64,000 nt of DNA from Methylomagnum ishizawai (GCF_900155475.1 NZ_FXAM01000001.1:4474881-4538880); one strand, 5' to 3'. Shown: positions 53,603 through 62,077, counted from the first letter of the stretch. Program-made: numbers and translations. The notes: generated from the sequence alone by a model not told the origin.

Positions 53603-53806
53603 ATGCCGCCTGAAGATGATGATCTGGTCGTCTTAGGAGCTTGCGAACTCGCGAGCATTCTGGGGATCGCCACCGATACCCTCTATAAACGGAGATCCAT
53701 ATACCCGGAGACCTTGCCCCCCGCCATTAAAAACGGACGCAGGCTCCGCTGGTTCAAGCGGGACGTCATGGCTTGGATGCGCTTACAAACCGAAGAGCGA
53801 CCTTGA
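53603..53806 (+). CDS. AlpA-like HTH excisionase/regulator
   Basis: 67-residue winged-HTH protein of the AlpA/MerR-like excisionase type: LVVLGACELASILGIATDTLYKRRSIYPETLPPAIKNGRRLRWFKRDVMAWM contains the HTH, the Pro-rich wing and the W...DV..W end, cited here in outline. GGAGA lies before ATG 53603. Its place after int and the upstream palindrome suit a Xis that also controls excision or polB transcription. Confidence 0.85.
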   Translation: MPPEDDDLVVLGACELASILGIATDTLYKRRSIYPETLPPAIKNGRRLRWFKRDVMAWMRLQTEERP

Positions 53807-54146
53807 GCCCTGAGCGTCCGCGAATAGAGCCGAAGAGAGGGACGAATTAGAACGTCCCTCCCGGCCCGGTCCCGGCGAGTGTCATGCCATCCCATGAACC
53901 GCCCCGCGACCGACCCGAGCCCCGTGAGGCTTTGAATTTGATGGCCGCGTTGATCGACTGCCAGATGCAACCCTCGCCTTCGAACATGAAGCGGCCCCGC
54001 ACCAATGGCAGATGGTGCCCCGGTTCGCTAACCCCAGGACGACGCGCCCGATGGTGTCGGGTCCGTCGCCCTGGCTGACCCCGACCCACCCTCAAACGAA
54101 GTGTGGGTTCGGAACCAACATCAACGAATGAGAGATAGAGATCGTT
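53807..54146. other. Gap between excisionase and small gene
   Basis: 340 bases. A plus-strand frame at 53884-54078 and a minus-strand frame across the region conflict and match no family. No clear RNA structure was found. Confidence 0.35.
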
Positions 54147-54356
54147 ATGTCCAAGAAGGTTCTTTACAAGCTGCCCGACGGCACCCTCATCAACGCTGCC
54201 AAGGCTGAGAAATGTTGGATCACTAAAGAGGGAAAGATCGCCCTCAGCGGTGAGAACGGCGAACACATACACTCGTTCGAGGAGAAAGATCCCGAGCTTC
54301 GCAAGGCGAAGCATGAGGAAATTGTCAACTTCCTGATCAATCTGCCGCAGGAATAA
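54147..54356 (+). CDS. Small hypothetical element protein
   Basis: 69 residues (MSKKVLYKLPDGTLINAAKAEK...), charged, with an N-terminal beta hairpin and a helical C-terminus. No family recognised. Codon use is less GC-biased than polB. It is followed 45 bases later by a strong terminator, so it is transcribed separately from polB. Confidence 0.6.
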   Translation: MSKKVLYKLPDGTLINAAKAEKCWITKEGKIALSGENGEHIHSFEEKDPELRKAKHEEIVNFLINLPQE

Positions 54357-54401
54357 GACCGCGAGGCGGGCCATCTCCGAACGATAGCCCGCCATGGCAC
54401 C

Positions 54402-54435
54402 AAAGCCCGTCCGGTCTAGCCGGACGGGCTTTTTT
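54402..54435 (+). terminator. Rho-independent terminator upstream of polB
   Basis: AAAGCCCGTCCGG pairs with CCGGACGGGCTTT around a 5-base loop and is followed by TTTTTT. It ends 20 bases before the polB start, so polB expression may depend on read-through or antitermination. Confidence 0.88.
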
Positions 54436-54454
54436 GTCCTTCGAGGTATTGAGG

Positions 54455-56335
54455 ATGGATAAAGAAACCTTGCTAGAGATCAATGGGCACGACTGGAAGA
54501 TCCTCCGCTGCGAACTGTCCCGCAGCGCCGAGGCCAACCCGCTGTTCGCCGCCGACGACCGCGATCCCGACGACATCCTGGAAGAGCAGATGCGGTTGAT
54601 GGAGGCGGAATTCGAGGCTCTCGCCGAAGACCCCGACAAGCCCTTGGCCGGGACCGACCCGCCGGTTCATGTCGCTCTCGACACCGAGTATCAGCACAAC
54701 GCCGAGGGCGACCGCTTGGACGTGTTGTCCTACCAATTTTTCTTGGTCAGCCTGTGGGGCATCATGGCCGGGATCGTCTACCCGAAAAGGTCCGGCAAGC
54801 ACGGCAGGCTCAAGTTCGAGAGCTTCGTCGGCATCATCATCGGCGAGGCCCGGCGTCGGAAGGTCGTCAGGATGTGGCCCAAGATGGTCATGGTCTACGC
54901 GCACTTCCTACGCGCCGACCTGCCCAATTTCGGCGACTTCGAGTCTTTCAGCGACCAACTGGACTGCATCCAGGGCACCCTGGCCAGCGTGGGTGGCGAC
55001 TTGGTGGTTCATTCCGATTACGATGCCGACGTTGGTCCCCGCCCGAACGGGCGGATGGTGCTGCGCGACCGCCAACGCCGTCTCCGACTGACCCAGGTGC
55101 GCTTCATCGACACCTTGCTGCTGACGCCCGGTCGCGCGGGTCTGGCCGTGACGGGCGAGATGATCGGGTTGCCCAAGCTCGAACTTCCCGAAAGCTACGA
55201 CAAGTCAGAGATGAGGAAATTCTTGCGGGAGCAGCCGGAAGCCTTCGAGGCTTACGCCCTCCGGGATGCGGAGATCGCCGTCATGTACGGGCTCAAGATG
55301 CAGCGGTTCGTGCGGGATGAACTGGGCATGCGCCGCCTTCCGCCCACGCTCGGCGCGCTGGCCGCCCGGCTGTGCCGCCAGTTGCTGGATGTCGATGACG
55401 GTGGGTTCGAGCGGGCGTTCGGGATCGAGCGCGGTCATCGCAAGACCTATTGGAATGAGCGGCAGGGGCGGAAGATCGTCATGAATGCCACCGGCCCCAC
55501 CGCGTTCCGCGAGCGTCATGAGAATTTCGTCACCAAGTGTTACCACGGCGGTCGCAACGAAAGTTTTGCGTTGGGGCCGACCGCCATTTCGGATTGGCAC
55601 GACTTCGACCTCAAAAGCGCCTACACCGCGAGCATGGTCGATATCCTGACGCCCGACTACGCGGCGGCCTACGACAGCAAAGACCCCTTGGCGTTTGTCG
55701 GCCATGTCTGCGGCTTCGCCTGGGTGGACTTCGAGTTCCCCGAGGGTGTGCGGTTCCCTTGCCTGCCGGTCCGGGTCGAGGATCGTGGCCTGTATTTTCC
55801 GAGGCGTGGGCGGACCTACTGCACGGCCCCGGAATTGGCCCTCGCGCTGGACCTGGGCTGTGCCATCGATATCCAGATCGGCCTGATCGTGCCCTGGGCC
55901 CCGGATGGCGCGCGGGTCTTCGAGCCCTTCGTCCGGCGCGTCCGGGAACGGCGCTTGCATTTCAAGGCGCTTGGTCAGCTCTTGGAGGAGAAACTATGGA
56001 AGGAAATCGGCAACTCCGCCTATGGCAAGACCGCCCAGGGCTTGAGGGAAAAGTCGGTGTTCGATGCGCGCACCCGGAAGGGTAAGATGCTGCCGCCATC
56101 GCCTTTGACCAACCCGTACTTCGCGGCGCACATCACCGGGTTGGTGAGGGCCGTGGTGTCAGAAATCATGGCCCGCATCCCGCCTCATCGCACCGTGGTC
56201 AGCGTCACCACCGATGGCTTCCTCACCGATGCGGACTTGGATGAGTTGGACCTGACCGGCCCCATGGCGGTGCGCTTCCAAGCGCTGCTGGACAGGGTGG
56301 ACGGGGCGGCGGCGGGGGGTGCCGACCATGCTTGA
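54455..56335 (+). CDS. Family B DNA polymerase, exonuclease and palm part (split gene, N-terminal portion)
   Basis: 626 residues from ATG 54455, 8 bases after GAGG. Proofreading motifs: Exo I ALDTEY (Asp76, Glu78), Exo II-like VRFIDTLLL, Exo III YALRDAEIA. A YHGGR loop marks the exonuclease-polymerase border. Polymerase motif A is FDLKSAY (Asp385), motif B KEIGNSAYG (Lys516), motif C VTTDGF (Asp587, in place of YxDTD). The frame stops soon after motif C, where a thumb domain should follow. That part is found in the next, overlapping gene. Likely replicates the element. Whether it is protein-primed or primer-independent cannot be told. Confidence 0.82.
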   Translation: MDKETLLEINGHDWKILRCELSRSAEANPLFAADDRDPDDILEEQMRLMEAEFEALAEDPDKPLAGTDPPVHVALDTEYQHNAEGDRLDVLSYQFFLVSLWGIMAGIVYPKRSGKHGRLKFESFVGIIIGEARRRKVVRMWPKMVMVYAHFLRADLPNFGDFESFSDQLDCIQGTLASVGGDLVVHSDYDADVGPRPNGRMVLRDRQRRLRLTQVRFIDTLLLTPGRAGLAVTGEMIGLPKLELPESYDKSEMRKFLREQPEAFEAYALRDAEIAVMYGLKMQRFVRDELGMRRLPPTLGALAARLCRQLLDVDDGGFERAFGIERGHRKTYWNERQGRKIVMNATGPTAFRERHENFVTKCYHGGRNESFALGPTAISDWHDFDLKSAYTASMVDILTPDYAAAYDSKDPLAFVGHVCGFAWVDFEFPEGVRFPCLPVRVEDRGLYFPRRGRTYCTAPELALALDLGCAIDIQIGLIVPWAPDGARVFEPFVRRVRERRLHFKALGQLLEEKLWKEIGNSAYGKTAQGLREKSVFDARTRKGKMLPPSPLTNPYFAAHITGLVRAVVSEIMARIPPHRTVVSVTTDGFLTDADLDELDLTGPMAVRFQALLDRVDGAAAGGADHA

Positions 56336-57134
56336 ACGCAAGCACCGGGTGCGGCAGGTGGTGGCCGTGAAAACCCGTGGCCAGATCACCGCTATGGTCT
56401 ACGAAGCTGAGCCGCCGGTCCTGGCCAAGGCCGGGGTGAAGCCGCCGATGGCCGATAAGAAGGCCCACAACGGCTACATGTTGAAGCTCTATCTCGACCG
56501 GGGGCCAGGCCAGCGCATCGAGTTCAGCCACTTGATCTCGCCCAGGCAGCAACTGCTGACCGGGTCGGACTTGGTCGAGGTGCGCAAGTCGATGTTCCTG
56601 AACCTGGAATTCGACTTCAAGCGCCGCCCCGTCAATCCGCGCATGGTGGCGGTCGATGGCGTCCAGCACCTCGCCTGCGACACCGTGCCCTGGCCCACCG
56701 CGTTGGAAGGCGAGGAAGCCAGGGCCATATTCGACGGCTGGCGGCGTGCCGGGCATTGCCTCAAAACCCTGGAGGACTTCGTGGCTTGGGAAGAATACTA
56801 CGCCGCCCGCGTGATGACCCGGAACCGGTCGATCAACGTCACCCAGGAGGGGGCCGTGGGCCTGTTGAGGCGGTCCTTCCTCGCCGCCTACGCGCAAGGC
56901 GCTTGGGGCACATCGCGGACGATGAACTACCGGGAGGTGGCGGCCTGGCTGACGGCGAAGGGCTACCCCACCACCGAGAGCGGGGCGAAGAACGGCAAGC
57001 GGGCCAAGTTGGTCGAGGGCGTGGTTCCGGCCACCCCGGCGGCGTTGGCGCTCATGGCCATCTTGCTGGAAGCCCAGCCGAGCCTCGAAGTCGATCGGTT
57101 CTTCGGGAAAGGAACCAACGACGCGGCGGGTTGA
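56328..57134 (+). CDS. Family B DNA polymerase thumb/C-terminal part (split gene)
   Basis: 268 residues from ATG 56328. The start overlaps the stop of the upstream polymerase gene (ATGCTTGA), so the two are coupled in a different frame. It opens with LERKHRVRQVVAVKTRGQ, read here as the KxY/thumb region that follows motif C in mobile-element PolBs, and continues with LEFDFKRRP and a helical C-terminal domain. With the first part it totals about 890 residues, a normal PolB size. A G6 run just upstream (about 56314) could be a frameshift site. The junction may be a real split, recoding or an assembly error. Confidence 0.65.
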   Translation: MLERKHRVRQVVAVKTRGQITAMVYEAEPPVLAKAGVKPPMADKKAHNGYMLKLYLDRGPGQRIEFSHLISPRQQLLTGSDLVEVRKSMFLNLEFDFKRRPVNPRMVAVDGVQHLACDTVPWPTALEGEEARAIFDGWRRAGHCLKTLEDFVAWEEYYAARVMTRNRSINVTQEGAVGLLRRSFLAAYAQGAWGTSRTMNYREVAAWLTAKGYPTTESGAKNGKRAKLVEGVVPATPAALALMAILLEAQPSLEVDRFFGKGTNDAAG

Positions 57135-57154
57135 GGTTCGGCCCCTGACATTGC

Positions 57155-57189
57155 AAGGCGGTGTGCCAAGCGGGCGCACCGCCTTTTTT
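57155..57189 (+). terminator. Rho-independent terminator after polB
   Basis: AAGGCGGTGTGC pairs with GCGCACCGCCTT, followed by TTTT, 20 bases after the stop codon. It closes the polymerase transcript. Confidence 0.88.
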
Positions 57190-57418
57190 GTGCGGCCCCA
57201 TCGGCGCAAGGACATCCTGCGTGCGCTGGCAGGTCCGCGAGTATTCCTTGTTGGATCAGCGGGTTGGGCTGCGGTGCAACTTTGTCTATGGGGCTATGTT
57301 AATAGCCCCCGCTAGACCGCTCTTCCGAGGATTTTTTGACCGGCTTCTTCCTATCTTGGGATTGGTCGGTGCCCGGCCCGAACACGCCGATGTCCACCCC
57401 GATCAGGAGAAAAATCCG

Positions 57419-57748
57419 ATGCTTACACGTAAGACGCCCCCGCTGACTCGCCCCTCACATCGCCCCGTCAGCTTCGACTGGGTGGAGCGGGCCGCCCGCC
57501 TGCCCGGAAAGTCGCTGCACGTCGCCCTGTCGATCCTGTGGGCCGCCGCGATCGACAGCGCCCCCGTGGTCAGGGTCAGCCGCTCGGCCCTGGACCGGTT
57601 CTCGGTGTCCAGGGACGCCTGCTACGACGCGCTCAGGCATATGGAGGATGCCGGGCTGGTGCGGGTCAAGCGTTTGTCCGGGCGGAGGACGGTCGTCACC
57701 CTGCTGGATCGCGACGGCTCGCCTATGCGTATGGTTCCACAAACCTGA
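57419..57748 (+). CDS. Small winged-helix-like DNA-binding protein
   Basis: 109 residues from ATG 57419, preceded by CAGGAGAAAA. The body SFDWVERAARLPGKSLHVAL, then VRVSRSALDRFSVSRDACYDALRHMEDAGLVRVKR, reads as a winged helix with a recognition helix near residues 62-78 and a basic wing (SGRRTVVTLLD). Probable regulator of element genes or replication accessory. No named family is assigned. Confidence 0.7.
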   Translation: MLTRKTPPLTRPSHRPVSFDWVERAARLPGKSLHVALSILWAAAIDSAPVVRVSRSALDRFSVSRDACYDALRHMEDAGLVRVKRLSGRRTVVTLLDRDGSPMRMVPQT

Positions 57749-57766
57749 GGCTGCGGGCCTCAGGTT
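57742..57766 (+). terminator. Hairpin overlapping the stop codon
   Basis: AACCTGAGGC/GCCTCAGGTT perfect 10-bp stem with a 5-base loop, beginning inside the last codons of the winged-helix gene. No T-run follows. Confidence 0.6.
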
Positions 57767-57905
57767 GGGCTTCCCGGCGAACAACCCCATGGGAAGGCCG
57801 GGGCGCTGGGTGCGGACACCGAAAGATCGGGACGGGATCGAGCGCTTCTGATTCCCGCCTACCGATGGGGTCCGCGCCGCTCAATACGTTCCGTCGAGGT
57901 CGCCA

Positions 57906-58100
57906 TCATGCCGCCAGCTTCTCCACGCCCGAAAACTGTCCGATCAAGTGCTTCGTGTCCGCCCTTGTGGTCCGGGGCTTCGCCGCCCGTTGGTACAAGG
58001 TGGGTGCCCCGCCGCCCGCTTGGTTCCTGCGCTGGGCATTGCCCTGGCTACCGTTGTGGTTCCCCGATTTGACGGGGGAGTTCGCGGTCTTGGAGTTGAG
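57906..58100 (-). pseudogene. Possible remnant of a ribbon-helix-helix plasmid protein
   Basis: The minus-strand frame ending at 57906 reads KPRTTRADTKHLIGQFSGVEKLAA. The RADTKHxxGxF start is seen in small ribbon-helix-helix proteins of plasmids, but here the helices are missing and no ATG is found. Treat as a tentative remnant. Confidence 0.25.
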
Positions 58101-58238
58101 GTTGGTGGCGATGGGCGGCTGAATGTTGCCCGGCGCGGGGCTTGTTGATGGCGAAGCGCCGCGATGAATGGATAGACCAGTCCTACCGGCGTACCGGCGA
58201 TGATCGGTGCCGGTCGGGAGTTCCGGCCTCCTTGTGCA

Positions 58239-58277
58239 TAGATAACCCCCATGCCTTTTAGGCATGGGGGTTATCTA
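58239..58277. repeat. Perfect 17-bp inverted repeat
   Basis: TAGATAACCCCCATGCC and its exact complement flank a 5-base TTTTA loop. No T-run follows on either strand, so it could be a bidirectional hairpin, a protein-binding site or a replication structure rather than a simple terminator. Confidence 0.7.
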
Positions 58278-58683
58278 CAAGTGGGCTTCGCCATGCGCTC
58301 CTGGGCGACCTTCACCGCTTGCGAGATCGATGATTTTTTCAGGCTACCGCCTCAAAACGACATGACCTGTCCGGCCTCTCCCTTATCGTGGGTCACAAGC
58401 AGCCAACCCCATCCAGAGTTCTATGAAGGAAGGCCAAGGCTGTGACGTAGTTCACAGGCAGCTTGTGACTTATTTCACAAGAGCTTGCTTGAAAGTGAAT
58501 CTATACTTTCCTAGTAGCGAGTCGAATGGCTCGTCTATCGGTAATGTCACAGGCGTTCGAGCCCGGCCACAAGACCAACAACAAGCTGTACCGAAGAAGA
58601 ATGATCATGCAGCTACGGCCCACTTTCCGCTGGGACGATGTTAGCCCGGCCCCAATGCCCCGATTACGGTTAGGAGGACGGTC

Positions 58684-59580
58684 GTGAGCCGCGCCCCCTC
58701 CCACGATACCCTGGTGTACCGGCTCTCGCAGATTCTGATCAAGCTGAACCAGGGTGAGCGGCTGGATGCCCATCAGCTGGCCGATGAGTTCGGCGTCAAC
58801 CCGCGCACCATCCAGCGCGACCTCAACGAGCGTCTCGCCTACCTGCCCCTGGAAAAGGTCGATGGCCGCTACCGGCTCGACCCCGCCTTCCTGGGCAAGC
58901 TGGGGCTGCGCGACATCGAGCGCTTCGCCTCCCTGGCTGGTGTGAGGGGATTGTTCCCATCGCTATCGGATGACTTCCTGCGCGATATCTTCGACCGCCG
59001 TATCGAGGGTGCGCTGCTGGTCAAGGGACACCACTACGAGAACCTGAACGGCAAGGAAGCGCAGTTCCGCCAGTTGGAGCGGGCCATCATCGGTCATCGG
59101 CGCGTCGGCTTCGACTACGCCAAGGATGGCGGGACCAAGACCTACGACGAGGTGGAGCCTTACAAGCTCGTCAACCATAAGGGCATCTGGTACTTGGCCG
59201 CCATGGACGGCGGCAAGCTCAAGACCTTCGCCTTCTCGCGCCTGGACAGCCTGCGCTTGCTGGACGGCACGTTCGTACCCGACCCGGCGGTGGAGCGCAG
59301 CTTGGTCGAGGACGACGGCATCTGGATGGGCGATGAGAAGAAGGAGATCGTGATCAAGGTCGCCAAGGAGGTGGCGGGCTACTTCAAGCGGCGGAAGTTG
59401 ATCGCCAACCAGGTGGTGGAGAAGGAGCTTGAGGACGGGGGTTTGATCGTGTCCGCGAAGGTCGGACATGTGAATCAGGTTGTCCCCATCGTTCGGTACT
59501 GGATACCGCACTTACGAATCATTAGTCCTGAAGGGCTGCAAGGGCAAATGGAGAACGAGATGGCTACGTATATATCCTGA
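58684..59580 (+). CDS. WYL-domain transcriptional regulator
   Basis: 298-residue regulator. It has an N-terminal HTH (LDAHQLADEFGVNPRTIQRDLNERL, about 28-52), a central WYL domain about 130-205 (YAKDGGTKTYDEVEPYKLVNHKGIWYLAAMDG, with the W-Y-L triad in GIWYLA) and a C-terminal WCX-like extension. GTG 58684 follows AGGAGG. WYL proteins respond to nucleic-acid ligands and often control phage-defence or mobile-element genes. Here it probably regulates the LRAT gene or the element itself. Confidence 0.92.
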   Translation: MSRAPSHDTLVYRLSQILIKLNQGERLDAHQLADEFGVNPRTIQRDLNERLAYLPLEKVDGRYRLDPAFLGKLGLRDIERFASLAGVRGLFPSLSDDFLRDIFDRRIEGALLVKGHHYENLNGKEAQFRQLERAIIGHRRVGFDYAKDGGTKTYDEVEPYKLVNHKGIWYLAAMDGGKLKTFAFSRLDSLRLLDGTFVPDPAVERSLVEDDGIWMGDEKKEIVIKVAKEVAGYFKRRKLIANQVVEKELEDGGLIVSAKVGHVNQVVPIVRYWIPHLRIISPEGLQGQMENEMATYIS

Positions 59581-59627
59581 ACGCAGCCGAAGAAAACCTA
59601 TACCACTAACCACAAAGGGGAATCTTT

Positions 59628-60479
59628 ATGCCAAACCTTATGCCTCTTGGCTCGCACTTAGTCACACCCCGCACTGGCTATTCTCACCATGGCATCTACG
59701 TCGGCGGTGGAAGGGTAGTTCACTATTCTGGACTGGCCGATGGGGTGACTGCTGGCCCTGTCGAAGAAGTATCGCTTGCCGAGTTCACCTGCGGGAAGGG
59801 GTATGACTTTAAAAGGCATGCGGGAGCCATGTATATCGGCGAGGCCGTTGTCGAGCGTGCTCGGTCGCGGATCGGTGAAGAGTGCTACGCCGTCTTCTCG
59901 AACAACTGCGAACATTTTTGCGAGTGGTGCATCAATGGCGACCATCAAAGTGATCAGATTGACAACGGGACTGTCGCTACTGGCCTAAGCGGTGCTGCTC
60001 TGGCAGGCAATATAGCTAAAGGTGTGGTGGCGGCTAGCGGCTCAGCGGTTGGCCTCTCTGGTGCCGGAATAATGAGTGGCTTGGCTACCGCAGGTGGGGT
60101 AGTTGGGGGTGGGGCTGTGGCGGGAATTGGTGTGCTTGGCGCTGGTCCCGGTCTAGCGATGGCTTCCTTGGTCAATAACACCGTCCTTAAAGATAACCCG
60201 GCCTTAGACCAAGATGAACGCGACTCGCGAGCCGTTGGGAGAAAAGCGACCTATGCTGGCGCAGCAGCTGGAACTGTGGGCAGTATTGCGGCGGTTAGTG
60301 CTATGGGGACTACCGCAGGGCTGAGCGGAGCAGGAATAGCCTCGGGCCTAGCTGCGATCGGGGGTACCGTTGGTGGCGGCATGGCGGCGGGTGTGGTTGT
60401 AGCAACAGCTGCGCCTGTGGCTGCCGCTGCTGCGGTCGGTTACGGACTATACAAGGCGGTCAAATGGTTCAAGAAGTGA
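59628..60479 (+). CDS. LRAT/NlpC-P60-like domain protein with hydrophobic Gly/Ala-rich tail
   Basis: 283 residues. Residues 1-105 form an LRAT-type (permuted NlpC/P60) fold: catalytic His in SHHGIYVGGGRVVHYSG and nucleophile Cys in NCEHFCEWC. LRAT enzymes transfer or hydrolyse lipid acyl groups. From about 118 to the end are Gly/Ala/Ser-rich hydrophobic stretches (GLSGAG.MSGLA repeated at about 145 and 225), able to insert in membranes. It lies 47 bases after the WYL gene. A membrane-active effector, phospholipase or defence role is inferred. Confidence 0.82.
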   Translation: MPNLMPLGSHLVTPRTGYSHHGIYVGGGRVVHYSGLADGVTAGPVEEVSLAEFTCGKGYDFKRHAGAMYIGEAVVERARSRIGEECYAVFSNNCEHFCEWCINGDHQSDQIDNGTVATGLSGAALAGNIAKGVVAASGSAVGLSGAGIMSGLATAGGVVGGGAVAGIGVLGAGPGLAMASLVNNTVLKDNPALDQDERDSRAVGRKATYAGAAAGTVGSIAAVSAMGTTAGLSGAGIASGLAAIGGTVGGGMAAGVVVATAAPVAAAAAVGYGLYKAVKWFKK

Positions 60480-60584
60480 GTATCCTTGATGTGAAGACAG
60501 GCATTAAATTGATACAATTCAACCGGAGTTGATACTAATCTCAAGCAGATATCCTTAGGTTGATCCCCTCCGAGCTTTGTCAAG

Positions 60585-60613
60585 CGCCCGACGCCTCCCG
60601 CGTCGGGCGTTTT
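60585..60613 (+). terminator. Terminator before the module
   Basis: CGCCCGACGC/GCGTCGGGCG stem with a 5-base loop followed by TTTT. It separates the LRAT transcript from the four-gene module. Confidence 0.75.
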
Positions 60614-60660
60614 CGTTTGAGAGGGGCGCATCTTCCACTTCAACCCCGAGGAGTCACCCC

Positions 60661-61380
60661 ATGAAATCCAACAACGCCCGCCGCGCCCCGAAAGCGGCAT
60701 CGATCCCGATCCCGGCCTCTTCCTCACCCCCGTCCCCCGCCGCCGCCGCCGCCACCTCCAACGACACCGGCAACGGCGTGACCCCGCTCCGGGTCCAGGC
60801 CGTGCCCAAGCTCAGTGGGCGATCCTCCGGCCTCGTCACCTACCAGATCGGCCTGGACGCGGACGACAGGCTGTGCCTGAGCATCGTCGCGAACGACGGC
60901 GGCGGCTATTTCAGCACCGAGCAGGTGCCGTTCTCCCGTATCCGCGAGCGCCTGTCCGGGCCGCTGGCGACCGGCGCTGATTTCCCCACCAGCGCGCTGC
61001 GCCCGGCCTTCGTGGGCCGCTCGGTCAACAACGGCTGCTTCCTGGCCGCGATCCTGCGCAACGAGGGCTTACTACAGGCGGGCGAGAAGCCCCACCTCCA
61101 CCGCCGCGCGGGCGACTGGGACGCCTGGGAGGCGATGCAGAAATCCGCCGGGCCGTCGATGCCCGCGCAGGGTGGCGATGGCCGGGTCGATATCCCGGCA
61201 GAGGCCGACACCCCGGCTCCACCGCCGGAAGAAGGCGATGATGCCGCCGACCCGGTTCCCGTCTCCGAACCCGGTCCTGCCGGGGATGGCGATGGGTCGG
61301 ACGCCGCCAGCGTCGAGGCCGCCGCCCGCAAGTCCCGCAAGGCGTCGATGCCGAAGGAGGATCGCCATGAAGACGAGTGA
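60661..61380 (+). CDS. Module gene 1, intact copy
   Basis: 239 residues from ATG 60661 (MKSNNARRAPKAAS), with GAGG just upstream. It has an Ala/Pro/Ser-rich N-terminal 40 residues, a conserved core about 45-150 (VTYQIGLDADDRLCLSIVANDGGGYFSTEQVPFSRI and ALRPAFVGRSVNNGCFLAAILRNEG, in outline), an acidic Pro-rich linker and a basic end. No named family. Gene 2 starts inside its last codons. It is the undamaged partner of the IS5-truncated copy at 40064. Confidence 0.75.
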   Translation: MKSNNARRAPKAASIPIPASSSPPSPAAAAATSNDTGNGVTPLRVQAVPKLSGRSSGLVTYQIGLDADDRLCLSIVANDGGGYFSTEQVPFSRIRERLSGPLATGADFPTSALRPAFVGRSVNNGCFLAAILRNEGLLQAGEKPHLHRRAGDWDAWEAMQKSAGPSMPAQGGDGRVDIPAEADTPAPPPEEGDDAADPVPVSEPGPAGDGDGSDAASVEAAARKSRKASMPKEDRHEDE

Positions 61381-61651
61381 GCCCTTGTTCCCGCTGGGTC
61401 AGGTGGTGGCGACCCCCAACGCGCTGGCCGTGCTGGCCGGGCACGGCGTCGATCCCGCCTCCCTGCTTGATCGCCACGTCAAGGGCGATTGGGGCGTGCT
61501 GCCGCCGGAGGACGCCAAGGCCAACAACGCGGCCCTCCGCCATGGCGAGCGCCTGCTGTCCAGCTACCCGCTGGCCGATGGCGTCAAGGTGTGGATCATC
61601 ACCGAGTGGGACCGTTCGGTCACCACGATCCTGATGCCCGACGACTACTGA
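61367..61651 (+). CDS. Module gene 2, right copy
   Basis: 94 residues (MKTSEPLFPLGQVVATPNALAVLAGHG...). It overlaps gene 1 by 14 bases with AAGGAGG before the start. RHVKGDWGVLPPEDAKANN and LSSYPLADGVKVWIITEWDR are the conserved parts. It belongs to the same widespread element-associated small-protein group as the left copy. Function unknown. Confidence 0.8.
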   Translation: MKTSEPLFPLGQVVATPNALAVLAGHGVDPASLLDRHVKGDWGVLPPEDAKANNAALRHGERLLSSYPLADGVKVWIITEWDRSVTTILMPDDY

Positions 61652-61727
61652 GCGCCGGGGATCGGGCAAGGGCTCATCGCGGCGGTCGCGGGCCGCGAAG
61701 TGTGCGGACGGTTCCGGAAATGGACCG

Positions 61728-61776
61728 GAGGAAGGTGGCGGGGCGGGCGGGCTAGGCCCGGCCCGCCGCCTTCCTC
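61728..61776 (+). ncRNA. Conserved long hairpin with covarying stem, right copy
   Basis: GAGGAAGG pairs with CCTTCCTC at the base, extended by GGCGGG/CCCGCC. The basal bases differ from the left copy on both strands in step, keeping pairing. Confidence 0.5.
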
Positions 61777-62042
61777 CCCTGGCTATGCTGGGCATCGGCC
61801 CTTTGTTTTTTCCGGCGGTGGCGGGAAGGCTGACGGACTGGGGTAACGGCTGGCTTCCTGGCCGTGCGTGGAGGGCGGGATGGCGTCATCGTCGATCTCG
61901 CCGCCGGTGCCGATGGCGGCGGCGCTGGGTGGGCACACCTCCCTCCGCTCCACCCGCCCGAACTGGCCCTGACGGGTTTGATCCCGGTGTCGGCCAGATA
62001 TCATCCCGATGATCCCGTCAGGCGCTTGCCAGACGGGAGATG

Positions 62043-62077
62043 AGCCCGTTCCGACCCAGCGTCGGAACGGGCTTTTT
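62043..62077 (+). terminator. Rho-independent terminator before module gene 3, right copy
   Basis: AGCCCGTTCCGAC/GTCGGAACGGGCT plus TTTT. Same as the left copy apart from one loop base. Confidence 0.8.

Larger units (their letters stand above)
57767..58683. other. Long intergenic region before the WYL gene
   Basis: About 915 bases. It contains a possible minus-strand gene remnant (57906-58100) and a 17-bp perfect hairpin (58239-58277). An AT-richer stretch at 58420-58520 has repeated TTCACA/TTGTGA half-sites (58448-58482) and TATACT (58502-58507), probably the WYL promoter with operators. Confidence 0.45.

Noticed and set aside
53884-54078. 64-codon frame between the excisionase and the next small gene
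   Set aside because: Arg/Pro-rich shadow-like composition, no RBS, and equal coding potential on the other strand.
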